NCBI GenBank assembly: GCA_050954505.1
Contig: JBPBPY010000230.1
Coordinates: 1-9,911 of the forward strand
Direction of reading: 5' to 3'
Source of the DNA: JAQGMO01 sp050954505
GTDB lineage: Bacteria; Pseudomonadota; Gammaproteobacteria; Burkholderiales; Burkholderiaceae_D
DNA length: 9,911 nt
Under the pieces are notes generated by a model, which was given only the letters and a program-made list of their open reading frames with translations, did no database searches and was not told the origin of the DNA. The position numbers and the translations under genes were made by a program. Below are positions 1 through 6,821 of the stretch, one piece after another. Position 1 is the stretch's first letter; every line of letters starts with the position of its first letter.

Positions 1-529
1 CTGGCTCGATGGCATGCGCGAAGGTGCCGGCGGCCAGGTCTGGCTGCAGCAGATCGCCGGCAAGGTGGCTGACAAGAATGGCCGGCCGCGCGGCGAGAAA
101 CTGATCGACGCCTGGCTGCGCCAGCTTGCAGCGGCGGCCATGGGCCATGGCGTGACCGGCTACCTGGTGGCGCGCGACGCGGTGGTGACGATGGCGCCGC
201 TGGAGCGCCTGGAAGCCCAGCGCCAGCTCGAGAGCCTGTTGGCACTCTGGCGCGAAGGCATGAACCGGCCCTTGCCGGTGGCATGCAAGACCAGCCTGGC
301 GCTGGTACAGGACGGCAACGCCGAACTGGTGTACGACGGCGGGCATCAGTCGGCGGCCGAATCGGCCGAGCCGAGCCTGGCGCGCCTGTGGCCCGACTTC
401 GATGCGCTGTCTTCGGAACCGGGCTGGCTCGACATGTCGACTGCACTCTACGGCCCGCTTGCCGAATGGCTGGCCAGCGCCGTGCAGGTGCGCTCGCTCG
501 AAGATGCCATGGAACAGGACAAGCCATGA
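1..529 (+). CDS. recC: RecC, exonuclease V gamma subunit, C-terminal part (5' end outside the window)
   Basis: This open frame enters from the left edge (first full codon at base 2) and stops with TGA at 527-529, giving about 175 C-terminal residues of RecC. RecC is the scaffold of RecBCD: it holds RecB and RecD, splits the DNA strands and recognises Chi in the single strand passing through it. In E. coli the C-terminal region of RecC contacts RecD. Family-like features seen here are PLPVACKTSLALV, a following YDGG, and the ARLWPDFDAL segment about 45 residues from the end. The call is strengthened by the recB gene that starts inside its stop codon (ATGA at 526-529). Nothing in the visible part looks broken. 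The N-terminal helicase-like domains and the Chi-reading residues lie upstream and cannot be judged. Confidence 0.9.
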   Translation, partial: WLDGMREGAGGQVWLQQIAGKVADKNGRPRGEKLIDAWLRQLAAAAMGHGVTGYLVARDAVVTMAPLERLEAQRQLESLLALWREGMNRPLPVACKTSLALVQDGNAELVYDGGHQSAAESAEPSLARLWPDFDALSSEPGWLDMSTALYGPLAEWLASAVQVRSLEDAMEQDKP

Positions 530-3500
530 GCGTGCCGTTGATTCCCCTGCACTTTCCCCTGTTTGGCTCGCGCCTCATCGAAGCCAGCGCCGGCACCGGC
601 AAGACCTGGACCATTGCCGCGCTGTATTTGCGCCTGGTACTGGGACACGGCGGCGAACTGGCTTACGGACGCGCCTTGCTGCCGGCGGAAATCCTGGTCA
701 TGACTTTCACGCGCGCGGCCACGCGCGAACTCTCCAAGCGCATTCGCGACCGCCTGGTCGAGGCGGCAGCCTGTTTTCGTGGCGAAGCACCACTTGTCAA
801 TGACGCCTTCCTGCATGAACTGATCGAATCCTACCCGCATGGACAGGCGCGCCAGCAGGCTGCGCACCGCCTGATGCTGGCGGCGCAGACCATGGATGAG
901 GCGGCCATCTTCACCATCGACGCCTGGTGCCAGCGCATGTTGCGCGAGCATGCCTTCGACAGCGGCAGCCTGTTCGATGAAGAATTGCTCAGCGATGAAT
1001 CGGCGCTGTTCGACGATGCCGTGCGCGACTACTGGCGCCAGGAGGTGTATGCCCTCGACCGCGAGGCGCTGGCAATCTGGCGCAGCTGCTGGCCCGATGT
1101 CAAGTCGCTGGAAAAGTCGCTCAAGGCGCTGGTGGCGCACGCCGGGCTGCTTGGTCCGGTGCCCGAGGAAAGTCTCGCTGTGCTGCTCGAACGCCTGCAT
1201 GCGGCCCAGCGTGCGGCGCTGGCTGAACTGAAATCCGGCTGGAGCGAGCGCGCCCAGCGCATGGAGGCATGGATCGCGCAGCAGCAGGCGCGCACGCCGA
1301 AAACCTTCAATGGCAACAAGATGCGCGCAGCCAGCGTGGCCAGCTGGTTCGCCTCCCTGCAGCAATGGGCCGGCGACAGCGAGGCAATGCTGCCGGAAAA
1401 GTTCGAGACGGCCTGGCGGCGCCTGCATCCCGATGGCCTGATCGACGCATGCAACAAGGGCAGCGCAGTGGACGTGCCGGCTGATTTCGAAGCCATTCCG
1501 CTATTGCAGGCTGCCCTCGACGCCATGGAACCGCTGCGCTTTGCTCTGTTGCGCGCAGCAGCCGTGTCGGTTGCCGCACGGCTGACAGAACTCAAGCGCC
1601 TGGGCGGCAATTTCGGCTTTGCCGACATGCTGGCGCGCCTGCTTGCGGCATTGCGCGGCGAAAACGGCGCGGCTTTGCGCGCGCGCATCGTGGCGCAATA
1701 TCCGCTGGCAATGATCGATGAATTCCAGGATACCTCGCCTGACCAGTATGCCATCTTCGATGGCCTGTACCGCGTGCAGGACAATGATCCGGCGCACGGC
1801 CTGTTCCTGATCGGCGACCCGAAGCAGTCGATCTATGGTTTTCGCGGCGCCGACATCCACAGCTACCTGGCTGCGCGCCGCGCCACCGAAGGACGCCATT
1901 ACCTGCTGGGCACGAACTATCGTTCGACCGAGGCCTTGGTCGCGGCAGTCAACCGCCTGTTCCTGCATGCCGAGGGCGATGGCGGCGCCGACGGCTTTGC
2001 CGGTGGCGCATTCCGCTTTCGCAGCCAGGCCGGCAATCCGCTGCCCTTCGAAGCCGTGGCGGCGCAGGGATTGGCCGAACAGCTTGTCAGCAGCGCCGGG
2101 CCGGTGGCGGCACTGACCATGTGGTGCTGCGACATCGACGACATGAACAAGGCCCGCTACCAGGCCACGCTGGCAGCCCATTGCGCCGAACGCATCGTCA
2201 CGCTCCTCAACGACAGGCACAGCGGCTTTCGCCGCGATGGCGTTTTCACCCGGGTGGCACCGGCCGACATTGCGATTCTGGTACGCGACCGCAACGAAGC
2301 CGCGGCGATCCGGCGCGCGCTGCAAAAGCGGGGCCTGGCCAGCGTCTACCTGTCGGACAAGGACTCGGTCATTGCCAGCGCCGAAGCCAGCGACATGCTG
2401 CGCTGGCTGCATGCAGTGGCCAATCCGCTCGACGCTGGCCTGGGCCGTGCTGCATTTGCCACCCGCACCGCCAACCTGGCGCTGGCCGACCTGGCGCAGC
2501 TGGCCAGCGACGACCTGGCCTGGGAGCGGCGCATCGAACAATTGAAGGCCCTGCACCTGGTCTGGCAACGCCAGGGCGTGCTGGCCATGCTCAGGCGCTT
2601 CATCCACCAGCTGGACCTGCCGGCGGCGTTGCTGGCGCGGCCCGGTGGCGAACGCGCTTTGACCAACCTGCTGCACCTGGCCGAACTGCTGCAGCAAACC
2701 AGCACCCAGCTCGATGGCGAACAAGCGCTGATCCGCTGGCTGGCCGAGCAGATCGAACATGAAACCGACGGCGGCAATGAACGCATATTGCGGCTGGAAA
2801 GCGATGCCGACCTGGTCAAGGTGGTGACGGTACACAAATCCAAGGGGCTGGAATATCCGCTGGTGTTCCTGCCGTTTGCCGTCGCCGCCCGGCCTGCTAA
2901 CATTCGTGAGCGCAGCTTTCTCGAATTCGTCGACGCCAGCGGCACAAAGACCATCGACCTGGCAATGTCGGCCGAGTCGCTGGCTACGGTGGAAACGGCG
3001 CGCATTGCCGAAGACCTGCGGCTGCTGTATGTGGCCCTCACCCGTTCACGCCACGCCCTGTGGCTGGGCATCGCCTCGGTGAAGGAAAAGCTGCATGAAT
3101 CGGCCTTTGGCTATCTGGCAGCCGGCGGGGTTGCGGTGCCGTCGGCTTCGCTTGCCGTGGCCCTGGAGCAGCTGCGCGGCGGGCATGACGATATCGTCAT
3201 CGAGCGCATCGGTGCGGCCAGCGAACTGACGCTGCTGGCACGCATCGATGACAAGCCGGCATTGCAGCAAGCCGCCCGTTACGATGCCGAGTTCGAACGC
3301 GACTGGACTGTCGGCAGCTTCACTTCCCTCACCCGCGCACTGGGTGGTGCCGCACCAGGTTCAGTATCGACTGCGGCGTCGACTGCGGCGGCGCCGCGCC
3401 ATGCCCAGGAAGCCAGGCTGGTGGAAGACGACGATGCACTGGGCAACGAAGCGCAGGCTGCGGGCGCAGCGGCGCGGGGGCGCATTGCCGCGCCAGGGAC

Positions 3501-4239
3501 TGCCAGCGGCAGCGACCACCCCTGGCATCGCTTCCCCCGCGGCCCGGTGCCGGGACAATTCCTGCATGAACAGTTCGAGTGGCTGGCGCAATGTGGTTTT
3601 GCGACAGTTGACGACGCCGAATTCGAGGCACGCCTGGCGGCGCGTTGCCAGCGTGCCGGCTGGGCCCATCGCCAGCACGACATCATCGCCTGGCTGCGTG
3701 CTGCCGTTGCGGCGCCGCTGGGCCAGGCCGGTGTGTCGCTCCACGGCCTGCAGAACATCGTCCCCGAGATGGAGTTCTGGTTCCCCAGCGCGCAGCTGGA
3801 AACCACCAGGCTCGACGCGCTGTGCTGCCAGCGGCTGCTCGACGGCATGCCGAGGCCACAGCTGCCCGAGCGGGCCCTGCACGGCATGCTCAAAGGCTTT
3901 GCCGATCTGATTTTTGAACACCAGGGCAGGTACTGGGTGCTGGACTACAAATCCAACGCACTGGGCCAGGACGACTCGGCCTACCATGCAGCGGCGCTGG
4001 CCGGTGCAATGGCGGCCCATCGCTACGATGTTCAGGGCGCCATCTACCTGTTTGCCCTGCACCGCCTGCTGGCCAGCAGGCTGGGCCAGAGTTATGATCC
4101 GGCCAGCCAGCTGGGCGGCGCCGTCTTCCTGTTCTTGCGCGGCATTGGCAACCAGCAGACCCATGGCTGCCATTACCTGGCGCCGGATTCGCAGCTGCTG
4201 GCCGGACTCGACCTTTTGCTGGGATCGGATAGACCATGA
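526..4239 (+). CDS. recB: RecB, exonuclease V beta subunit (3'-5' helicase and nuclease)
   Basis: This gene encodes 1237 residues (E. coli RecB has 1180). RecB is the 3'-5' SF1A motor and the only nuclease of RecBCD. I chose the ATG at 526 because it overlaps the recC stop (ATGA), has AGGA six bases upstream, and begins just before the conserved N-terminus (Walker A GTGKT, Lys26); the frame stays open further upstream, inside recC. Helicase motifs in order: Ia TFTRAAT (60-66), Walker B DEFQD (398-402), III GDPKQSIYGFRGAD (from 430), IV NYRS (464-467), V VHKSKG (769-774), VI YVALTRSR with Arg840. A low-complexity Ala/Gly/Ser linker (about 940-1000) leads to the nuclease domain. There His1014, Asp1127, Asp1140 and Lys1142 (DYK) match E. 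coli His956, Asp1067, Asp1080 and Lys1082, with the same 13-residue Asp-Asp spacing. Both activities should be intact. Unlike E. coli, no ptrA lies between recC and recB. Confidence 0.97.
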   Translation: MSVPLIPLHFPLFGSRLIEASAGTGKTWTIAALYLRLVLGHGGELAYGRALLPAEILVMTFTRAATRELSKRIRDRLVEAAACFRGEAPLVNDAFLHELIESYPHGQARQQAAHRLMLAAQTMDEAAIFTIDAWCQRMLREHAFDSGSLFDEELLSDESALFDDAVRDYWRQEVYALDREALAIWRSCWPDVKSLEKSLKALVAHAGLLGPVPEESLAVLLERLHAAQRAALAELKSGWSERAQRMEAWIAQQQARTPKTFNGNKMRAASVASWFASLQQWAGDSEAMLPEKFETAWRRLHPDGLIDACNKGSAVDVPADFEAIPLLQAALDAMEPLRFALLRAAAVSVAARLTELKRLGGNFGFADMLARLLAALRGENGAALRARIVAQYPLAMIDEFQDTSPDQYAIFDGLYRVQDNDPAHGLFLIGDPKQSIYGFRGADIHSYLAARRATEGRHYLLGTNYRSTEALVAAVNRLFLHAEGDGGADGFAGGAFRFRSQAGNPLPFEAVAAQGLAEQLVSSAGPVAALTMWCCDIDDMNKARYQATLAAHCAERIVTLLNDRHSGFRRDGVFTRVAPADIAILVRDRNEAAAIRRALQKRGLASVYLSDKDSVIASAEASDMLRWLHAVANPLDAGLGRAAFATRTANLALADLAQLASDDLAWERRIEQLKALHLVWQRQGVLAMLRRFIHQLDLPAALLARPGGERALTNLLHLAELLQQTSTQLDGEQALIRWLAEQIEHETDGGNERILRLESDADLVKVVTVHKSKGLEYPLVFLPFAVAARPANIRERSFLEFVDASGTKTIDLAMSAESLATVETARIAEDLRLLYVALTRSRHALWLGIASVKEKLHESAFGYLAAGGVAVPSASLAVALEQLRGGHDDIVIERIGAASELTLLARIDDKPALQQAARYDAEFERDWTVGSFTSLTRALGGAAPGSVSTAASTAAAPRHAQEARLVEDDDALGNEAQAAGAAARGRIAAPGTASGSDHPWHRFPRGPVPGQFLHEQFEWLAQCGFATVDDAEFEARLAARCQRAGWAHRQHDIIAWLRAAVAAPLGQAGVSLHGLQNIVPEMEFWFPSAQLETTRLDALCCQRLLDGMPRPQLPERALHGMLKGFADLIFEHQGRYWVLDYKSNALGQDDSAYHAAALAGAMAAHRYDVQGAIYLFALHRLLASRLGQSYDPASQLGGAVFLFLRGIGNQQTHGCHYLAPDSQLLAGLDLLLGSDRP
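3342..3545 (+). other. RecB helicase-nuclease linker with a 12-bp in-frame tandem duplication
   Basis: This stretch encodes roughly residues 940-1006 of RecB. It is rich in Ala, Gly, Ser and Thr, with an acidic patch (EDDD) in the middle, unlike the folded domains on either side. Inside it TCGACTGCGGCG occurs twice in perfect tandem (3367-3378 and 3379-3390). The repeat is in frame and encodes Ser-Thr-Ala-Ala twice. In E. coli the equivalent segment is the flexible tether that carries the nuclease domain. That this is the tether, and that it grew by replication slippage, are inferences from its position and composition. Confidence 0.6.
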
Positions 4240-4286
4240 GCCTGCGCCCAGAACACTTCACGCCAGTTCCTGCAACCGCACCATGA
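4236..4286 (+). CDS. Possible 16-codon bridging mini-ORF between recB and recD
   Basis: An ATG at 4236, overlapping the recB stop as ATGA, opens a frame of 16 codons (MSLRPEHFTPVPATAP). The frame stops with TGA at 4284-4286, which itself overlaps the recD start as ATGA (4283-4286). It is out of frame with both neighbours. recD has no Shine-Dalgarno sequence of its own, so ribosomes finishing recB could re-initiate here and be delivered to recD. The peptide matches nothing I recognise and probably acts, if at all, through the act of translation. The alternative is chance: ATGA tetramers are common, and 16 codons is short. A frameshifted remnant of an older recD N-terminus is also possible. Confidence 0.35.
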   Translation: MSLRPEHFTPVPATAP

Positions 4287-6265
4287 GCGCCTCCATGCAC
4301 CCAGCCAGCAAAGACGCCTTGCTGGCGCAGCTCGACACCTTTGCCGACCAGGGCCTGCTGCGCCGCCTGGGCGCGGCGTTTGCGCGCTTCATGGCCAGCC
4401 TGGGCATGCAGGAACCGGCCCAGCTGCTCGCTTGCGTGATGCTGTGCGAACTTGAAGGCCGTGGCCACAGCTGCCTGATGCTCGACATGCTGGCCGCCGA
4501 CCCCGCCGCGCTGCTGGGCTGGGACCAGGATGACTGGCAGACGCTGCTGGCCATTACCGGCGCGATGCCCGCGAGCCTGACGGGCTGGCGCAAGATGCTC
4601 TCGGCCAGTGCCCAGGTATGGCGCGACGGCGAATTCGATTTTCAACAACCGCTGGTACTCGATGCCGACCGGCTTTACCTGCGCCGCTACTGGCGCGACG
4701 AAACCACGGTCGCAGCACTGGTGCGCCAGCGCGCCGCCAGCATGCGTGAAGTCGCTCTGCCCGAGGCCCGCCTCTGGCTCGACCGGCTGTTTGGCCAATC
4801 TGCGCGCGAAGGCGCAGCACCCGACTGGCAAAAGCTGGCCTGCGCCATTGCCGTGCGCAGCGGACTGGCCATCATTACCGGTGGCCCCGGCACCGGCAAG
4901 ACTTATACCGTGGCGCGTCTGCTGGCGCTGCTGTTTGCGCTCTCGGCGGCACCCGGCCAGCAGCGCATTGCCCTGGCGGCGCCCACCGGCAAGGCAGCCG
5001 CGCGCCTGAAACAAGCCATCGATGAAGCACTGGCCGAACTGGCTGGCCTGGTGGGTGCGGCACTGCCGCTGGCGCAACTGACGGCGCGCCTGGGAGCGGC
5101 GCGCACGCTGCACAGCCTGCTCGGCGCGCGCCCCGACACCCGCAAGCTGGCTTACCATGCAGGCAACCAGCTTGAAGTCGATGTGCTCATCCTCGATGAA
5201 GCCTCGATGGTGCATCTGGAGATGATGGCTGCGCTGCTCAGTGCACTGCCGCCTGCCGCCACGCTGATCCTGCTGGGCGACAAGGACCAGCTGGCATCGG
5301 TGGAGGCTGGCGCCGTGCTGGGCGACCTGTGCCGCGATGCCGACAGCGGCGGCTATGTGCCGGCCACGGCCAGCTATGCGCTGGCAGCCGCAGGCGTGGC
5401 CATTCCAGCGCAATACCTTGGCCAGGCCGGGGCGCTGGCGCAGCAAACCGTGATGCTGCGTGAAAGCCGGCGTTTTTCCGGACCGATCGGTACCCTGGCG
5501 CTGGCCGTCAATGCCGGTGCCGTCGAGCAGGCCACCGACTGCCTGCAGGCAGCGCAGGACCAGGTGCTGGCCTGGCTTGAACCATCCTCGCCCACTGCGC
5601 TGCTCAAGCTGGCACTCGATGGCCGCAGCAACGGTGCATCGGGCTATCGGTCCTACCTGGCGCTGTTGAAGCAGGGGCCAGGTGCCGACGGCCAGACAGC
5701 CCATGAACAGTGGGTCCATCTGGTGCTGCGGGCCTTCGAATCGTTTCGCATCCTGTGCGCGGTGCGCGAAGGCGAATGGGGCGTTGCCGGCCTGAACCAG
5801 GCCATCGAACAAGCGCTCGACCATGGCGGCCTGATCCGGCGGCGCGGAGAATGGTACCCGGGCCGCCCGGTCATGGTCACCCGCAACGACTACAGTGCCG
5901 GCGTCTTCAATGGCGACATCGGCATCACCCTGCCCGATCCCCAAACCCTGCCGGGCGCAGCGCCATCGATGCGCGTCTATTTCCTCGAGGGCGATGCGGT
6001 GCGCAGCGTGCTGGCAACCCGCCTGCGCCATGTCGATACTGCCTATGCAATGACGGTGCACAAGTCGCAGGGTTCGGAATTCCGCCATACCGTCCTGGTG
6101 CTGCCGGCGCAGACGTCGGCAGTGGTCACGCGTGAACTGGTGTACACCGGCATTACGCGGGCACGCGACTTTTTCACGCTGGTGACGCCGGTGCCGGAGG
6201 TCTTCGGCCTGGCCATCGAACGGCGCACCCGGCGCGCCAGCGGCCTGGCGAGCCGCCTGGGCTGA
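4283..6265 (+). CDS. recD: RecD, exonuclease V alpha subunit (5'-3' helicase)
   Basis: This gene encodes 660 residues (E. coli RecD has 608). RecD is the 5'-3' SF1B motor that runs on the strand opposite to RecB and supplies the fast lead motor and Chi-dependent switching of RecBCD. Motifs seen: Walker A GGPGTGKT with Lys206, Walker B LDEAS with Asp305-Glu306, motif III GDKDQL (332-337), RESRRF (near 393), motif V VHKSQG (592-597) and motif VI YTGITRA with Arg626. The first 190 or so residues form the N-terminal domain that contacts RecC. The start at 4283 fits the family and is the first good in-frame ATG after recB; a second ATG lies four codons on. No Shine-Dalgarno is visible, which suggests translational coupling to the upstream reading frames. 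The gene appears complete and functional. Confidence 0.95.
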   Translation: MSASMHPASKDALLAQLDTFADQGLLRRLGAAFARFMASLGMQEPAQLLACVMLCELEGRGHSCLMLDMLAADPAALLGWDQDDWQTLLAITGAMPASLTGWRKMLSASAQVWRDGEFDFQQPLVLDADRLYLRRYWRDETTVAALVRQRAASMREVALPEARLWLDRLFGQSAREGAAPDWQKLACAIAVRSGLAIITGGPGTGKTYTVARLLALLFALSAAPGQQRIALAAPTGKAAARLKQAIDEALAELAGLVGAALPLAQLTARLGAARTLHSLLGARPDTRKLAYHAGNQLEVDVLILDEASMVHLEMMAALLSALPPAATLILLGDKDQLASVEAGAVLGDLCRDADSGGYVPATASYALAAAGVAIPAQYLGQAGALAQQTVMLRESRRFSGPIGTLALAVNAGAVEQATDCLQAAQDQVLAWLEPSSPTALLKLALDGRSNGASGYRSYLALLKQGPGADGQTAHEQWVHLVLRAFESFRILCAVREGEWGVAGLNQAIEQALDHGGLIRRRGEWYPGRPVMVTRNDYSAGVFNGDIGITLPDPQTLPGAAPSMRVYFLEGDAVRSVLATRLRHVDTAYAMTVHKSQGSEFRHTVLVLPAQTSAVVTRELVYTGITRARDFFTLVTPVPEVFGLAIERRTRRASGLASRLG

Positions 6266-6364
6266 TCGCTGCAGCCTCGCGTCAGCCATACCGGCCGCCC
6301 GAATGAGGCGTTTTCCTACAGTCGATTCCTGGCTCTTCTTACATCTTCTGCACGCCTGCTTGTT

Positions 6365-6370
6365 TATGAT
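6365..6370 (+). promoter_or_regulatory. Candidate -10 box for the HTH gene
   Basis: TATGAT differs from the sigma-70 -10 consensus at one position and sits in a locally AT-richer stretch after recD. No convincing -35 box exists at 16-18 bp spacing (the 17-bp position reads CATCTT), so this would be a weak or activator-dependent promoter. A start near 6377 would put the palindrome at 6385-6404 just inside the transcript. Confidence 0.3.
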
Positions 6371-6384
6371 CCTTCCTGTCGCTG

Positions 6385-6404
6385 GAGCAAACCCCGGTTT
6401 GCTC
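6385..6404. promoter_or_regulatory. Perfect 9+9 bp palindrome, probable operator
   Basis: GAGCAAACC is followed by CC and then by its exact reverse complement GGTTTGCTC. The two-base centre is too tight for a good RNA hairpin and no T-run follows, so a protein-binding DNA site is more likely than a terminator. It lies 50 bp upstream of the GTG start of a small helix-turn-helix gene and 15 bp downstream of a -10-like box. This is where an autoregulatory operator would be expected. Binding by that protein is inferred only from the arrangement. Confidence 0.5.
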
Positions 6405-6440
6405 GCAGCCATTTCTGCACAGCTTGGAATCGTTTTCATC

Positions 6441-6445
6441 AGGAG
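6441..6445 (+). promoter_or_regulatory. Ribosome binding site that fixes the GTG start of the HTH gene
   Basis: AGGAG lies eight bases before the GTG at 6454. It favours this start over the in-frame ATG at 6424, which lies upstream of this site and has no Shine-Dalgarno. Confidence 0.7.
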
Positions 6446-6453
6446 AGTCATTC

Positions 6454-6729
6454 GTGTCACAAGAATCATCGAACCCCGCTGCAATCCCGTCTTCGAAATA
6501 CAGTCCCGCTGCACTGCTCGATCATTTGCTGGCCACCATGCGCCTGGCCAATGACCGCGCCCTGGCAGCGAAGATGAACATGCGTCCCAGCCTGGTTGCC
6601 AAGCTGCGCGAAGGCCGGATTGCCGTCAGTGGTTCGATTCTGTTGTGGATGCACCAGGCCTCCGGCCTGACCACTGCTCAACTGCGTTCGGTATTGGGCG
6701 ACCAGCGCATCCGTTTGCGTTTTAATTGA
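6454..6729 (+). CDS. Small Cro/CI-like helix-turn-helix DNA-binding protein
   Basis: This gene encodes 91 residues from a GTG start chosen for its AGGAG eight bases upstream; the in-frame ATG at 6424 lacks one. After a polar N-terminal tail (about 1-17) the protein is helical. The segment NDRALAAKMNMRPSLVAKLR (33-52) reads as a helix-turn-helix, with RALAAKM as the first helix and PSLVAKLR as the recognition helix. GSILLWMHQASGLTTAQLRSVLG (60-82) forms the following helices. From memory, it resembles a small single-domain family common in Burkholderiales, in which a Leu-rich helix, an Asn-Asp pair, a Lys-x-Arg recognition helix and a Met-His-x-x-(S/T)-Gly-Leu motif recur. No effector or dimerisation domain is attached. 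The target is unknown; the palindrome upstream and the repeats before the next gene are candidates. Codon use is somewhat less GC-rich than in the rec genes. Confidence 0.8.
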   Translation: MSQESSNPAAIPSSKYSPAALLDHLLATMRLANDRALAAKMNMRPSLVAKLREGRIAVSGSILLWMHQASGLTTAQLRSVLGDQRIRLRFN

Positions 6730-6743
6730 GGCAAACGGTTTTT
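6711..6743 (+). terminator. Intrinsic terminator overlapping the HTH stop codon
   Basis: CCGTTTGC (6711-6718) and GCAAACGG (6731-6738) form a perfect 8-bp stem with a 12-base loop, followed directly by TTTTTC. The TGA stop (6727-6729) lies in the loop, so the 5' arm is coding sequence. It separates the HTH transcript from the glycine-rich gene 80 bp downstream. Confidence 0.75.
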
Positions 6744-6760
6744 CAACGCGCCCCGCACTA

Positions 6761-6799
6761 CTGCACGACATTACTGCAACACATCCCTGCACGACATCC
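6761..6799. repeat. Three 13-bp tandem direct repeats upstream of the glycine-rich gene
   Basis: Units start at 6761, 6774 and 6787. The first and third share the exact 11-mer CTGCACGACAT, and the middle one reads CTGCAACACAT (9 of 11). The array ends 22 bp before the ATG at 6822, within the only space available for that gene's promoter. It could be a regulator-binding array or mRNA leader repeats. I see no recognisable sigma-70 promoter around it; a TATAAC at 6801 lies too close to the start codon to serve. Confidence 0.65.
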
Positions 6800-6821
6800 A
6801 TATAACCACAGGAGATACAGC

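Noticed and set aside
1128..1135. E. coli Chi octamer GCTGGTGG (also at 3417-3424 and 7296-7303)
   Set aside because: It occurs by chance in GC-rich genes full of CTG-GTG codons and glycine codons. The Chi sequence of this organism is unknown, and three copies do not show enrichment.
1501..2835. A 444-codon minus-strand frame within recB
   Set aside because: It is a shadow of the recB helicase region, with no domain and no plausible start signal.
6274..6314. GCCTC / GAGGC inverted repeat followed by GTTTTCC as a recD terminator
   Set aside because: The 5-bp stem with a 26-base loop is too weak. I see no clear terminator directly after recD.
3890..6514. An 874-codon open frame on the minus strand, antisense to recB and recD
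   Set aside because: It lies opposite strongly conserved RecB/RecD motifs. Long antisense frames are expected from GC-rich codon bias, and its translation (His/Gln/Arg/Gly-rich) shows no domain.
6303..6554. An 83-codon plus-strand frame with a hydrophobic stretch before the HTH gene
   Set aside because: It has no Shine-Dalgarno, it overlaps the well-supported HTH gene in another frame, and its C-terminal half is frame-shifted HTH sequence.
6801..6806. TATAAC as a -10 box for the glycine-rich gene
   Set aside because: Transcription would start near 6813, inside the ribosome binding site, leaving no usable leader.
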